NCBI GenBank assembly: GCA_913058295.1
Contig: CAJXRD010000002.1
Span: forward strand, 62,001-126,000
Source: an uncultured Flavobacteriales bacterium
GTDB lineage: Bacteria > Bacteroidota > Bacteroidia > Flavobacteriales > Flavobacteriaceae
Length of the DNA: 64,000 nucleotides
Direction: 5' to 3'
In this document: positions 1-9,528 of the stretch, piece after piece
Layout: each line of letters begins with the position of its first letter
How positions within the stretch are numbered: the stretch's first letter is position 1
Notes under the pieces: generated by a model
Database searches by the model: none
What the model was told of the DNA's origin: nothing
What the model saw: only the letters and a program-made list of their open reading frames with translations
Program-made: the position numbers and the translations under genes

Positions 1-2009
1 CAGGAATAGGAATTGGAGATGATGAAAGCAGGTATTTAGTGCATCCAAAATTATTTTATTATAGTCCGAAATACAGTATAAATTTAATTACAGATTTTAA
101 TAATATTGGGGAAGTGCCATTTACTTTTAGAGACTATTTTAAATTTACCGGAGGCTTTAGAAATTTTAATAGAGGTGGAGGAACTAATTTTAATGTCAGT
201 CAAGGGGATCTAGGTTTTGCAATGATGCAAAACGATAGAGCCAATGAAATTGAAACAAATTTCGTGGCTGGAAATTTTAGTTGGGAGATTTCAAAACAAT
301 GGGATTTAAGTGGATTTGCAATTCTTTCAGATAATAAGACCAATATGCTTACAAATTCTCTTCGTAGTTATGTGGTTTCAGAAGCACAAGAAACCACCAA
401 GAGTAATAATGACCAACGAACACAGTTAGGGATGTTGAAATTGAGTAGTGTGTATAAACCTAATTCTAATTTTCAGTTAGATTATGATGCACTCTTTAAA
501 ACTTCAAAACAAACAGAAGATTCAGAAACGATTTCATTAGTAGATGAGGTTACGAATAATATTGAAGAGGAAAAAGAAAGCAAACCTACTTCTATCAATC
601 AAAATGCAAACCTATATTATACCGCAAATGAGGATAATATTATAGCAGGTCAGGTTCAACATTTATATCAAAATGAAGATCCTTTTTACAATGCTATAGT
701 AGATTTACTGCCCTTTAATGGGATTATTCCAGTAGACGAAGATCAAGATCGTTTCAATATCAATCAGGAAAAGAATATTGTTACCAATAAGTTGGATGCA
801 AAAGTGGATTATTATCATGTAATTAATAAAAAGAGTAATATTAATTTTACTTTAGGAAGTACTTTGAGCAAGCAACAATTTGATTCCAATATCTTTCAGT
901 TATTAGATAATGAGGAGCGTATCGATTTTACAGATGCTTTACCAGATAATAACGGGGATGTATATTCACTAACAAACGATGTACAATATAATTTTACCGA
1001 CTTGTTTTTAGGGGTACATTATAAATTTAAAGCTGGAAAATTTACCATTACACCAGGGCTAAGTTTGCATAATTATATATTAAAAAATGAGCAGTTTGGA
1101 ACTGCGATATCTCAAAACGACTGGAATGTATTGCCAGATGTAAATGTAGTTTTGGAACTAAAAAACAGCGAAAACTTACGATTTAATTATTCCATTTCTT
1201 CGGAATATACAGATATAAATAATTATGCAGAAGCTTATGTTTTTAGCGATTATAATAGAATGTTTCGAGGAAATAGAAGTCTTGAAAATTCATTAGCTCA
1301 TAATTATAATCTAAATTATTTCAGTTATAATATGTTTAATTATACCAATGTTAATGCATCTTTAAACTATTCAAGACGATTGGAATCTGTGAAGTATAAT
1401 TCCTTATTAGTAGATATAAATCAAGTAAGTACTCCTATAAATATGGACAGTAATTTTCCAGACGAAACCTTTTCTGGCTATGGAGAATTTAGCAAGCGTG
1501 TTAAGAAGCTTCAATTCAATGCAAATGCAAGAATAAGTTATAGTACAACCTTTAATAATATTAATACTACAGTTATTGAAAGCACTAGTTTTATACAAAA
1601 CTATAAAGTAAGTGTGCGTTCAAATTTTAGAGATTGGCCTAATTTTGAAATTGGGTACAATGCTATCATCAACGATTATGATAATGGAGGTTTGCAAGAA
1701 ACGTACTTCACCAATAGTCCCTTTGCCAATGTCGATATGAAGTTTCTAAAGCATTTTACTTTAACTGCAGATTGGAATTTATACAATTACAGTAATGAAT
1801 CTAATACTGTAGAAAACCAATACTCCTTTTTAGATGCTAATCTGTATTTCAGAAAAGGAGATAGTCCTTGGGAATTTAAAATACAAGCCACGAATATTTT
1901 AAATACAGAGTTTACAAATTCTGATAGTTTTAGCGATGAATATAACACTACAACTCAATATTTTGTGCTTCCTCGTATTGTAATGTTGATGGTGAAATAC
2001 GATCTTTAA
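1..2009 (+). CDS. Outer-membrane beta-barrel protein (TonB-dependent receptor type), C-terminal part
   Basis: The reading frame is open from base 3 without a start, so the gene begins before the window; the GTG at 39 is only an internal codon. About 668 residues are visible. They consist of alternating short hydrophobic and polar strands rich in Asn, Tyr, Phe and Asp, and end in a strand finishing VMLMVKYDL, typical of the C-terminal closing strand of Bacteroidota outer-membrane barrels (OMP_b-brl family, often TonB-dependent with an N-terminal carboxypeptidase-like domain and plug). The plug and TonB box lie outside the window, so the substrate cannot be inferred. Not linked in function to the lysine genes that follow after 150 bases. 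Confidence 0.8.
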   Translation, partial: GIGIGDDESRYLVHPKLFYYSPKYSINLITDFNNIGEVPFTFRDYFKFTGGFRNFNRGGGTNFNVSQGDLGFAMMQNDRANEIETNFVAGNFSWEISKQWDLSGFAILSDNKTNMLTNSLRSYVVSEAQETTKSNNDQRTQLGMLKLSSVYKPNSNFQLDYDALFKTSKQTEDSETISLVDEVTNNIEEEKESKPTSINQNANLYYTANEDNIIAGQVQHLYQNEDPFYNAIVDLLPFNGIIPVDEDQDRFNINQEKNIVTNKLDAKVDYYHVINKKSNINFTLGSTLSKQQFDSNIFQLLDNEERIDFTDALPDNNGDVYSLTNDVQYNFTDLFLGVHYKFKAGKFTITPGLSLHNYILKNEQFGTAISQNDWNVLPDVNVVLELKNSENLRFNYSISSEYTDINNYAEAYVFSDYNRMFRGNRSLENSLAHNYNLNYFSYNMFNYTNVNASLNYSRRLESVKYNSLLVDINQVSTPINMDSNFPDETFSGYGEFSKRVKKLQFNANARISYSTTFNNINTTVIESTSFIQNYKVSVRSNFRDWPNFEIGYNAIINDYDNGGLQETYFTNSPFANVDMKFLKHFTLTADWNLYNYSNESNTVENQYSFLDANLYFRKGDSPWEFKIQATNILNTEFTNSDSFSDEYNTTTQYFVLPRIVMLMVKYDL

Positions 2010-2159
2010 TTATCTTGTTTTTATAAGCTATTTTTTATCTCTTTATATGCTATACATTAGTATATTAGCCGCCTTAATTGGTGAAATAAACAATAAAATA
2101 TTTTGTTGTTGTTTGTTGATTACTAATGAAATGTAAAATTTATAAATAGATAAAATGCC

Positions 2160-3470
2160 ATGATAGTTTTAAAGTTTGGTGGCACTTCAGTTGGAAGTGC
2201 TGAAAGAATAAAAGCGGTTGCTAAATTAGTAGATACAACAGATAAGAAGCTGGTTGTACTTTCTGCAATGTCTGGAACAACTAATAAGTTAGTAGATATT
2301 GCGAATTATTTATATAAAAAAAATAATGAAGCCGCGAGTGAGTTAATATTAGCCTTAGAACAAAATTATTTTAAGGTTATAGACGAACTTTTCAAAACAG
2401 AACTTTACAAACAGAAGGGAAAAGAATTAATTGTATCTCATTTTAAAAGTATCAAATCTTTCACTCAAGATTTATTTACTCTTTTTGAAGAAAAATCAAT
2501 TTTGGCACAAGGGGAGTTAATTTCTACTGCATTACTGCATTTTTATTTAAATGAGAATAATATAAATTCTGTACTTATTCCTGCATTAAATTTTATGCGA
2601 ACCGATAAAGATGGGGAGCCAGATTTATTTTATATAAAAGAAAATATCCAAAGAGAAATAAATGCAAATCCTAAGGATACCCTTTTTATCACCCAAGGAT
2701 TTATTGCTAGAAATGCTTTTGGAGAAATAGATAATCTAAAAAGAGGAGGAAGCGATTATACAGCATCTTTAGTTGGAGTTGCTTTACAAGCGAAAGAAAT
2801 TCAAATTTGGACAGATATCGATGGGATGCATAATAATGATCCTAGAATTATTGAAAACACAAAATCCCTAACAAATATCTCTTTTGAAGAGGCAGCAGAG
2901 TTGGCCTATTTTGGGGCTAAAATATTACATCCTGCAAGTGTCCATCCAGCAAAAATTGCAAACATTCCAGTTCGTTTAAAAAATACCATGAAGCCAGAAG
3001 CTTTTGGGACTTTAATTACTGGAAAATCTAATGAAAAAGGAATAAAGGCCATTGCTGCCAAAGATGATATAACAGCCATAAAGATTAAAAGCGGAAGAAT
3101 GCTATTGGCACATGGCTTTATGCGTAAAGTGTTTGAAATATTTGAAATTTATAAGACGCCAATTGATATGATTACGACATCGGAAGTAGCGGTTTCGATC
3201 ACTATTGATGACACTAAGTATTTAACTGATATCGTAGATGAATTAAAAAAATATGGAACTGTAGAAACCGAAACAAATCTATCGATTATTTGTATTGTTG
3301 GAGACTTTATTGCTGAAAGTAAAGGCTATGCGGTTACTATTTTTAAAGCATTAGAGAATATTCCAATTCGAATGATTTCTTATGGAGGAAGTAGACATAA
3401 TGTGTCTATTCTTGTAGAGTCAAAACATAAAAAAGACGCATTAACTTCCCTTAATTCTACTTTGTTTTAA
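2160..3470 (+). CDS. lysC: Aspartate kinase (monofunctional)
   Basis: Phosphorylates L-aspartate, the first step towards lysine, threonine and methionine. The N-terminal signature KFGGTSVGS sits at residues 5-13, the nucleotide/substrate motif RGGSDYTAS near residue 195, and two ACT-type regulatory domains fill roughly residues 300-436 (a SEVAVSITID stretch is visible). At 436 aa it has the size of a stand-alone kinase and not of a kinase-homoserine dehydrogenase fusion. The ATG is the first methionine directly before the signature. The diaminopimelate decarboxylase gene starts one base after the stop codon, so the two form a lysine-biosynthesis operon. The ACT domains imply feedback inhibition, probably by lysine (inference). 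Confidence 0.93.
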   Translation: MIVLKFGGTSVGSAERIKAVAKLVDTTDKKLVVLSAMSGTTNKLVDIANYLYKKNNEAASELILALEQNYFKVIDELFKTELYKQKGKELIVSHFKSIKSFTQDLFTLFEEKSILAQGELISTALLHFYLNENNINSVLIPALNFMRTDKDGEPDLFYIKENIQREINANPKDTLFITQGFIARNAFGEIDNLKRGGSDYTASLVGVALQAKEIQIWTDIDGMHNNDPRIIENTKSLTNISFEEAAELAYFGAKILHPASVHPAKIANIPVRLKNTMKPEAFGTLITGKSNEKGIKAIAAKDDITAIKIKSGRMLLAHGFMRKVFEIFEIYKTPIDMITTSEVAVSITIDDTKYLTDIVDELKKYGTVETETNLSIICIVGDFIAESKGYAVTIFKALENIPIRMISYGGSRHNVSILVESKHKKDALTSLNSTLF

Positions 3471-3471
3471 T

Positions 3472-4617
3472 ATGTTCCATTCAGAAATTATAGAGCGTTT
3501 TAAAGATACGCCAACGCCATTTTTTTATTACAATTTGGACTTGTTGAAAGAGAGTTTAAAAATCGTGAATGAAGAATCTAGTAAATATGGATATCATGTT
3601 CATTATGCATTAAAAGCCAATTCTAATATTGAAATATTAGAAACCATAGAAGCCTATGGATTAGGTGCCGATTGTGTAAGTGGTAATGAAGTGACCAGAG
3701 CAATTTCTTGTGGTTTTCCTTCTGAAAAAATTGCTTTTGCAGGGGTAGGTAAATCCGATGAAGAAATCAATATCGGATTAGAAAACGATATTTTTTGTTT
3801 TAATTGTGAATCCATTCCAGAGTTGATAGTTATTGATGAACTTGCTCAAAAGAAAAACAAAATTGCCAACATTGCTTTGCGAATCAACCCGAATGTAGAA
3901 GCCAATACGCATTACTATATCACTACAGGTTTAGAAGAAAATAAATTTGGAATCAACCGCTGGGAATTAGAAGAGGTTTTAGAAATTTTAAAAACCCTTA
4001 AAAATATAAATTTAATTGGATTACATTTTCATATTGGTTCTCAAATTACAGATTTAAACGATTTTAAAGGTCTTTGTTTACGAGTTAATGAAATTCAAGA
4101 ATGGTTTTATGATCATCAAATAATTGTAGATCATATAAATGTTGGTGGCGGATTAGGGATTAATTATGAAAATCCAGAAGAAGAGCCTATTCCAGATTTT
4201 AAATCTTACTTTAAGTTGTTTCATGATTTACTTGATTTACGTCCTCAACAAGAGTTGCACTTTGAATTAGGGAGATCTATAGTTGGACAATGTGGGACAT
4301 TAATAAGTAAAGCTTTATATATTAAAAAGGGCATCAAAACTAACTTCGCTATAATTGATGCGGGGATGACTGAACTAATTAGACCAGCGTTATACCAAGC
4401 TTATCATAAAGTTGAGAATCTTACTTCTTTAGCTAAAGAAGAAGAGCGTTACGATGTGGTTGGGCCAATTTGTGAATCTTCCGATTGTTTTGGAAAAGCG
4501 TTGACGTTGCCTAAAACTTCTAGAGGAGATTTATTGGCGATACATTCCTGTGGTGCTTATGGTGAGGTAATGGCATCACAATACAATTTAAGAAAACTAC
4601 CAAAAGCTATTTATTAA
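3472..4617 (+). CDS. lysA: Diaminopimelate decarboxylase
   Basis: Final step of lysine biosynthesis: PLP-dependent decarboxylation of meso-diaminopimelate. The PLP lysine lies in HYALKAN (K48). HFHIGSQ occurs near residue 185, the phosphate-binding glycine run GGGLGI near 224, and the inter-subunit catalytic cysteine motif PICESSDCFGK near 330, followed by the C-terminal CGAYGEVMASQYNLR signature of fold-III decarboxylases. Length 381 aa is somewhat short of the usual 400-420 because the N-terminus is compact. It follows aspartate kinase with a one-base gap, hence translationally coupled and co-transcribed. Convergent with the phenylalanine hydroxylase gene; only eight bases separate the two ends. 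Confidence 0.93.
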   Translation: MFHSEIIERFKDTPTPFFYYNLDLLKESLKIVNEESSKYGYHVHYALKANSNIEILETIEAYGLGADCVSGNEVTRAISCGFPSEKIAFAGVGKSDEEINIGLENDIFCFNCESIPELIVIDELAQKKNKIANIALRINPNVEANTHYYITTGLEENKFGINRWELEEVLEILKTLKNINLIGLHFHIGSQITDLNDFKGLCLRVNEIQEWFYDHQIIVDHINVGGGLGINYENPEEEPIPDFKSYFKLFHDLLDLRPQQELHFELGRSIVGQCGTLISKALYIKKGIKTNFAIIDAGMTELIRPALYQAYHKVENLTSLAKEEERYDVVGPICESSDCFGKALTLPKTSRGDLLAIHSCGAYGEVMASQYNLRKLPKAIY

Positions 4618-4619
4618 AT

Positions 4620-4635
4620 ATTAGTTTAAACTAAT
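4620..4635. repeat. 16-bp perfect palindrome at a convergent junction
   Basis: ATTAGTTTAAACTAAT is perfectly self-complementary and overlaps the stop codon of the minus-strand phenylalanine hydroxylase gene. It has no GC-rich stem or flanking T-run, so a bidirectional intrinsic terminator is unlikely. It may be chance in AT-rich DNA or a protein-binding site. Confidence 0.4.
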
Positions 4636-6353
4636 TGTATTCCAGCGTCAATTAAATGAGCAACTTTAGGCTTTGTTTGTTTTAAGTTTTGAAGATATTC
4701 TAAGACCTTATTGTCTTTGGTCAATTCATAAATCTCTAATACTAATAACCAATCTGAAGGATAATCATTTTTTATGTTTTCAAAAATGAATAACAGCTGT
4801 TCCTTATTTGTTGAAGTATAAGTTTTTCTGATGTTTCTTACTTCAACATATAAAGAGTTTAATTGCTTTTCTTTTTCAGAAGATCCAGAAGATATGGTCT
4901 TTACCGTACTTGGTTTTTGAATAATAGGAAAGGAATTATAATCTGCTGCTCCCGAAAATGCGGAAACTATTTCTTTTCCAACCGCCATGTCAAAATCACC
5001 CATTTCTGGAGAGAATAAAACTTCGTTTTTATAAGTAACCGTACATTCTGTAAACTGAATCAACATGAGCTCTCCACGTAAATTCCGAATTCCTGTTACA
5101 TTAAGACCTTTAACTATAATACCACTTTCAAATTCGAATGAAATAGGTTTTCCATCGTAAAAGTTATAGGCTTGCAAATCTCTAGGGCCCATATTCTCTA
5201 TGGCGAGATTGATGCCCTTTAATTTTCCTAGTGGGGAGCTAAATCCGTTTTTATGTGCTGCAACTCCGTGACCTATAACTTCTTTTTCTCGGTAAGAAAG
5301 AGCTGTTGCACCTTCTGTTTTAAAGAAAACCACCTCATTATCTTCGTTTTTTATTTTTTGACTAAACACTCCAGAAATTTGAAGCCCAGTACTCAATTCT
5401 ATAGTTCCAATTTGTTTGGATTCAATTAGTTTTTTAAGACCGCGCCAACCTCCTTTTCGTACTGCCATGGTATTGGCAAATTCCTCTAGTACTTCTTGTA
5501 AATATGCAAAATCTGGAGTAACATAAAGCTGAGGTTGTGGCTTGGTAATATCGAATCCTTGGTATGCAGCATCTATGGTATATGGAATTTTTTTCACCTC
5601 GTCTTTTAAACACCATTCACTTTCTCCAATAGAGGATAATAAACCAGCACCATAAATTTTTGGGTCGTTTATGTTTCCTACCAATCCATATTCTACAGTC
5701 CACCAATGAAGGTTTCTTATCAATGCAATTTCAGATGGGGGAACGTCTTTGTTTTGTAATTCTTCTACTTTTTTCTCAATAGATTCTATTATTGTTTCTG
5801 AAATACCATCTGCTTCTTTCAAAATTGATAACTCTCGAATCGCTTCGTATATTTCTATATCATGTGCGCTGGAAATAGCTTTGGCACCAATTTCTCCAAA
5901 TCGTCTTAAATATTCAGCATAGTCAGGACTTGCAATAATTGGCGCATGACCAGCACCTTCATGAATAATATCTGGTGCAGGGGTATATTCTATATTTTCT
6001 AACTGTCTAATATCACTAGCAATAACCAATACTTTATAAGCTTGAAATTCCATAAAAGCATTTGGAGGAATAAAGCCATCTACAGCAACTGCAGCCCAAC
6101 CAATTTCTTTTAGAATGCGGTTCATACCATACATCGATGGGATTTCATCAATAGAAATTCCAGTCTTTTCTAAGCCATGCCTATAACTTTCATGCGCCAC
6201 TTTTGAAAGATAATCCACATTTTTTCGCATTACAAAACGCCATACCGCTTGATTGATTGGTGTGTATTGCTCATAATCTTGAGGCTTCATAAACTGCTTC
6301 AAATGTGGAGGCAATCTGTCGAGTAATGGGTTGGATGTAATGGTATTGCTCAT
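4626..6353 (-). CDS. phhA: Phenylalanine 4-monooxygenase, long Bacteroidota form
   Basis: Pterin-dependent hydroxylation of phenylalanine to tyrosine. Iron ligands are visible as the two histidines of HEGAGHAP (H131, H136) and the glutamate of WWTVEYG (E221), the 2-His-1-carboxylate triad of aromatic amino acid hydroxylases. The catalytic domain occupies about residues 20-310. A further ~260 residues form a C-terminal region absent from the short proteobacterial enzyme (about 260-300 aa) but usual, as far as I recall, in Bacteroidota homologues. Transcribed away from the TetR gene across an 80-base gap; the neighbouring Paa genes make it one of two fates for phenylalanine here (tyrosine route versus phenylacetyl-CoA route). 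Tryptophan or tyrosine specificity cannot be excluded from motifs alone. Confidence 0.85.
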   Translation of the reverse strand: MSNTITSNPLLDRLPPHLKQFMKPQDYEQYTPINQAVWRFVMRKNVDYLSKVAHESYRHGLEKTGISIDEIPSMYGMNRILKEIGWAAVAVDGFIPPNAFMEFQAYKVLVIASDIRQLENIEYTPAPDIIHEGAGHAPIIASPDYAEYLRRFGEIGAKAISSAHDIEIYEAIRELSILKEADGISETIIESIEKKVEELQNKDVPPSEIALIRNLHWWTVEYGLVGNINDPKIYGAGLLSSIGESEWCLKDEVKKIPYTIDAAYQGFDITKPQPQLYVTPDFAYLQEVLEEFANTMAVRKGGWRGLKKLIESKQIGTIELSTGLQISGVFSQKIKNEDNEVVFFKTEGATALSYREKEVIGHGVAAHKNGFSSPLGKLKGINLAIENMGPRDLQAYNFYDGKPISFEFESGIIVKGLNVTGIRNLRGELMLIQFTECTVTYKNEVLFSPEMGDFDMAVGKEIVSAFSGAADYNSFPIIQKPSTVKTISSGSSEKEKQLNSLYVEVRNIRKTYTSTNKEQLLFIFENIKNDYPSDWLLVLEIYELTKDNKVLEYLQNLKQTKPKVAHLIDAGIQLV

Positions 6354-6379
6354 AAGATCAAAAATAGAATTTTCTTATT

Positions 6380-6398
6380 AATTCTATCTTTCAGAATT
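6380..6398. promoter_or_regulatory. Inverted repeat in the divergent phhA/TetR spacer
   Basis: AATTCT-N7-AGAATT forms a perfect six-base dyad in the 80-base region between the phhA start and the TetR start. It does not resemble the AACTAAC/GTTAGTT operator found in front of paaE, so any binder would be a different protein. It may be chance in AT-rich DNA. Confidence 0.3.
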
Positions 6399-6433
6399 GA
6401 AAATAAAAAAAGAAATAATACCTTGCAATTTCT

Positions 6434-7003
6434 ATGAGCCCTACACCCCGTAAATTAGAAATTATCACCGCTGCTTCCACCCTTTTTAAAGAAAAAGGAT
6501 ATAGTGCAGTTACGATGCGGGATATTGCAAAAGCATTGGGGATAAAAGCAGCAAGTCTTTATAATCATATTAAAAACAAAGAGGAGATACTTACTTTTAT
6601 TATCATTTCCTTGGCAGAAGAATTTATTAAAGGAATTGCGCTAATTAAAAATAGAGATTCTAGTTCTGTAGAAAAATTAAAGCAAATAATAACTTTACAT
6701 GTAGAGATTGCAAGCAATAATACCAATGGGATGGCTTCTTTAAATAACGATTGGATGCATTTAAAAGATGAATTAGATCATTATTTGAATTTAAGAGTAG
6801 ATTATGAAGACTCTTTTAGAGAAATTATTAAAGAGGGAATTGAAAAAAATGAATTCAAGAATTTAAACCCCGATATTATGTTGTTCTCAGTTCTATCGAC
6901 CTTACGATCTTTATATATCTGGATACCTCTAAAAGAAGATATGGACCCTTCTGTATTAGCCTCTAATTTAAGCGAGGTTCTGTTAAAAGGAATTAACAAA
7001 TAA
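6434..7003 (+). CDS. TetR/AcrR family regulator of the paa cluster
   Basis: 189 aa, the size of a TetR repressor. An N-terminal helix-turn-helix spans residues ~10-55, with AVTMRDIAKALGIKAASLYN being a typical TetR recognition unit. The remaining helical part is the ligand-binding/dimerisation domain. It is encoded 67 bases upstream of paaE and transcribed in the same direction; a perfect AACTAAC-N4-GTTAGTT dyad lies in that gap. In other bacteria paa operons are commonly controlled by a TetR-type PaaR that releases DNA on binding phenylacetyl-CoA; the same role here is inferred from position and not from sequence identity. Confidence 0.87.
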   Translation: MSPTPRKLEIITAASTLFKEKGYSAVTMRDIAKALGIKAASLYNHIKNKEEILTFIIISLAEEFIKGIALIKNRDSSSVEKLKQIITLHVEIASNNTNGMASLNNDWMHLKDELDHYLNLRVDYEDSFREIIKEGIEKNEFKNLNPDIMLFSVLSTLRSLYIWIPLKEDMDPSVLASNLSEVLLKGINK

Positions 7004-7018
7004 ATAGTAAATATTTGC

Positions 7019-7026
7019 TATCTTTG
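7019..7026 (+). promoter_or_regulatory. Promoter -7 box of the paa operon
   Basis: TATCTTTG matches the Bacteroidota sigma-factor consensus TAnnTTTG exactly. Transcription would begin about six to eight bases downstream, placing the TetR-type dyad at 7034-7051 over the start point. No convincing -33 TTTG is seen at the expected distance. Confidence 0.7.
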
Positions 7027-7033
7027 TATCGTA

Positions 7034-7051
7034 AACTAACAAGCGTTAGTT
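7034..7051. promoter_or_regulatory. TetR-type operator of the paa operon
   Basis: AACTAACAAGCGTTAGTT is a perfect seven-base inverted repeat with a four-base spacer, eight bases downstream of the TAnnTTTG box and 19 bases before the paaE start codon. Size and symmetry fit a TetR dimer site, and binding would occlude the transcription start. A 15-of-18 match occurs at 20216-20233 before the 2-oxoacid dehydrogenase E2 gene. Confidence 0.72.
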
Positions 7052-7070
7052 AAATTTAATCGATATAATT

Positions 7071-8141
7071 TTGGCGAAATTTCATACCCTAGAAGTAAAA
7101 GATATTTATAAAGATACCGAGGATTGCTCGGTGATAGATTTTACTATTCCTGAAGAATTAAAATCTGTATTTAAATACAAGCAAGGACAATATTTAACTT
7201 TACGAACTACTATAAACGATGAAGATCTTCGTCGTTCTTATAGCTTGTGTTCAAGTCCTATAGATAATGAATGGAAAGTAGCTGTAAAGCAAATACCCGA
7301 AGGGAAGTTTTCAACTTTTGTAAACCAAAACTTGAAAAAGGGAGATACTTTAGAAGTTATGAAACCTATGGGTAGGTTTGGGACTCCTATTTCTGAAACC
7401 CCAAAAAACTATATATTTTTTACTGCTGGAAGTGGGGTTACTCCAATTCTATCTATGATTAAAACACATTTGGCCAAAGAGCCGAATAGCACCTTCAAAT
7501 TGTTTTATTTGAACCGTACAGTTAAATCGATTATCTTTAAAGAAGAAATTGAACAACTTAGGAATCAGTATTTTGGAAGATTGGAAGTGTTTTATTTTCT
7601 AACGAAGGAGTTTAGAGATATTGACTTATTCAATGGAAGGTTTACCAGAGAAAAAATGGCAACTATTTTTGATAAATTGGTAGATGTTTCTGAATTGGAC
7701 GAATGCTTTCTTTGTGGCCCTGAAGAAATGGTCTTTATGGTAAAAGAAGAAATGGTAAAAGCTGGGATGCCTTCAGAAAATATTCATTTTGAATTATTTG
7801 TAACTGGACTTTCTAAGGAAAATAGTCTAGCAAATAAGCCTTTAGTAAAGAAAGAAACAGAAGGAGTAGCGGTTACGATTATAGATGGAGGAAAAGAGTT
7901 TCATTTTGATATGACTAAGGATTATGGGAATGTTTTGGATGCTGCGTTAGGAGCCGGAGCAGATTTACCATTTGCATGTAAGGGTGGGGTTTGTAGTACT
8001 TGTAAATGTAGATTAGTCGAAGGGTCGGTTGATATGAAAATTAATTATGCTTTAGACGAAAATGAAGTAGCACAAAAACTTGTATTAAGTTGCCAAGCGG
8101 TTCCAACCACAAAAAAGATTGTTTTAGATTTTGATGTATAA
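7071..8141 (+). CDS. paaE: Phenylacetyl-CoA epoxidase reductase subunit
   Basis: Delivers electrons from NAD(P)H through FAD and a [2Fe-2S] cluster to the PaaABC oxygenase. The ferredoxin-NADP reductase module covers about residues 1-245 (flavin motif RRSYSLCSSP near 54, nucleotide motif TAGSGVTP near 120). The C-terminal plant-type ferredoxin carries C303, C308, C311 and C341. The best start is the TTG at 7071, since no ATG precedes the conserved N-terminus and the frame begins only just behind the operator. Placing paaE first in the operon, ahead of paaABCD, differs from the E. coli order paaABCDE. Confidence 0.93.
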   Translation: MAKFHTLEVKDIYKDTEDCSVIDFTIPEELKSVFKYKQGQYLTLRTTINDEDLRRSYSLCSSPIDNEWKVAVKQIPEGKFSTFVNQNLKKGDTLEVMKPMGRFGTPISETPKNYIFFTAGSGVTPILSMIKTHLAKEPNSTFKLFYLNRTVKSIIFKEEIEQLRNQYFGRLEVFYFLTKEFRDIDLFNGRFTREKMATIFDKLVDVSELDECFLCGPEEMVFMVKEEMVKAGMPSENIHFELFVTGLSKENSLANKPLVKKETEGVAVTIIDGGKEFHFDMTKDYGNVLDAALGAGADLPFACKGGVCSTCKCRLVEGSVDMKINYALDENEVAQKLVLSCQAVPTTKKIVLDFDV

Positions 8142-8219
8142 TATCAAAATCCATTATATATATTGAAAATAAAAACTGTAATTCAACTCGCTATAAGCCA
8201 ATAGGTAAAAGCCATAAAG

Positions 8220-9185
8220 ATGAGACAAATGAGTGAAGAACAAATAAAAAATTTAGAAAATCAATTTGAAGCACGAATAGCTCGTGATGAGAAAATCGAA
8301 CCTAAAGATTGGATGCCAGAGAAATATCGCAAAACGCATATTAGACAAATGTCTCAACATGCGCATTCCGAAATTGTTGGTATGCTGCCGGAAGGAAATT
8401 GGATTTCAAGAGCTCCTACATTAAGGCGTAAGGTTGCTTTATTAGCAAAAGTACAAGATGAAGCTGGCCATGGATTGTATTTGTATTCGGCAACGGAGAC
8501 ATTAGGTATATCTCGGGAAGAAATGTATGAGCAATTGCATACTGGAAAGGCTAAATATTCGAGTATTTTTAATTATCCAACGATAACATGGGCAGATATG
8601 GGGGCTATAGGTTGGTTGGTTGATGGCGCAGCTATCATCAATCAAGTTCCTCTTTGTAATACTTCTTATGGACCTTATGCAAGAGCAATGGTTCGGGTGT
8701 GTAAGGAAGAAAGCTTTCACCAACGGCAAGGATATGAAATCATGATAAAATTGGCAAATGGAACCCCTGAACAAAAGGATTTAGCACAAGATGCTTTAAA
8801 TCGTTGGTGGTGGCCAAGTCTGATGATGTTAGGACCAAAAGATGCAGAATCTATTCATACAGAACAATCTATGAAATGGAAATTAAAGCGTAAATCTAAT
8901 GATGACTTACGACAACAATTTATAGATCAAACGGTTCCGCAAGCAAAATTGATAGGCCTTACCATTCCTGACTCAGATTTAAAATGGAATGAAGAACGAG
9001 GAAGTTATGACTTTGGGGAAATTAATTGGGATGAGTTTTGGCAAGTAGTTAAAGGTCATGGGCCTTGTAATAAAGAACGAATGAAAGCAAGAGTTGGGGC
9101 CTGGGAAGAAGGGAAATGGGTGCGTGATGCTGCAATGGAACATGCTGAAAAGAAACAAATAAGAAAACAAAAACAAGCCATATAA
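8220..9185 (+). CDS. paaA: Phenylacetyl-CoA epoxidase catalytic subunit A
   Basis: Di-iron oxygenase subunit converting phenylacetyl-CoA to the ring 1,2-epoxide. Ferritin-like iron ligands are visible in DEAGHG (E81, H84) and EESFH (E163/E164, H167). Length 321 aa agrees with the family (about 310-330). The annotated ATG gives an N-terminus MRQMSEEQ; the in-frame ATG at 8229 is an alternative. Separated from paaE by 78 bases without a recognisable terminator or second operator, so it is most likely co-transcribed from the promoter at 7019. PaaB follows after ten bases. Confidence 0.95.
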   Translation: MRQMSEEQIKNLENQFEARIARDEKIEPKDWMPEKYRKTHIRQMSQHAHSEIVGMLPEGNWISRAPTLRRKVALLAKVQDEAGHGLYLYSATETLGISREEMYEQLHTGKAKYSSIFNYPTITWADMGAIGWLVDGAAIINQVPLCNTSYGPYARAMVRVCKEESFHQRQGYEIMIKLANGTPEQKDLAQDALNRWWWPSLMMLGPKDAESIHTEQSMKWKLKRKSNDDLRQQFIDQTVPQAKLIGLTIPDSDLKWNEERGSYDFGEINWDEFWQVVKGHGPCNKERMKARVGAWEEGKWVRDAAMEHAEKKQIRKQKQAI

Positions 9186-9195
9186 AAAATATTTT

Positions 9196-9483
9196 ATGTC
9201 AACAAAAAACTGGCCACTTTGGGAAATCTTCGTAAGAAGTAAAAACGGAATAGAACATAGGCACTTTGGAAGTTTGCACGCAGCAGATGAAGAAATGGCT
9301 TTAGAGAATGCAAGGGATGTATATACAAGACGAAACGAAGGTGTAAGTATTTGGGTGGTAGAATCCAAACACATAACCGCTTCAAATCCTGAGAATAATG
9401 GTGAATTATTTGAACCTGCTCAAGATAAAGTTTATCGCCATCCAACCTTTTACAATTTACCAGACGAAGTAAAACACATGTAA
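9196..9483 (+). CDS. paaB: Phenylacetyl-CoA epoxidase subunit B
   Basis: Small 95-aa structural subunit that bridges PaaAC heterodimers in the epoxidase. The opening WPLWEIFVRSKNGIEHRHFG and the pattern HAADEEMALENARDVYTRR are the family hallmark. Lies ten bases after paaA. In most organisms paaC follows at once; here a 440-base insertion carrying a four-helix-bundle gene, bounded by a long inverted repeat, separates the two. Confidence 0.95.
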   Translation: MSTKNWPLWEIFVRSKNGIEHRHFGSLHAADEEMALENARDVYTRRNEGVSIWVVESKHITASNPENNGELFEPAQDKVYRHPTFYNLPDEVKHM

Positions 9484-9484
9484 A

Positions 9485-9509
9485 GATGAAATTGAAACTG
9501 AAATCGAAA
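9485..9509. repeat. Left arm of inverted repeat around the four-helix-bundle gene
   Basis: A purine-rich GAAATTGAAACTGAAATCG-type arm that is complementary to the pyrimidine-rich arm at 9882-9916 (TTTCGATTTCAA...CTTCAATTTCAATTT). In the transcript the two would pair and place the 9529-9879 gene in the loop. Confidence 0.75.
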
Positions 9510-9528
9510 AAAAGGTGAAATCGAATGC

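Noticed and set aside
1407-1598. Minus-strand frame within the beta-barrel gene
   Set aside because: It is a shadow of the plus-strand gene, without protein-like composition or upstream signals.
4620-4635. Palindrome TTAGTTTAAACTAA as a third TetR operator
   Set aside because: It shares only the half-site TTAGTT; there is no four-base spacer and it lies between two convergent gene ends, where no promoter is expected.
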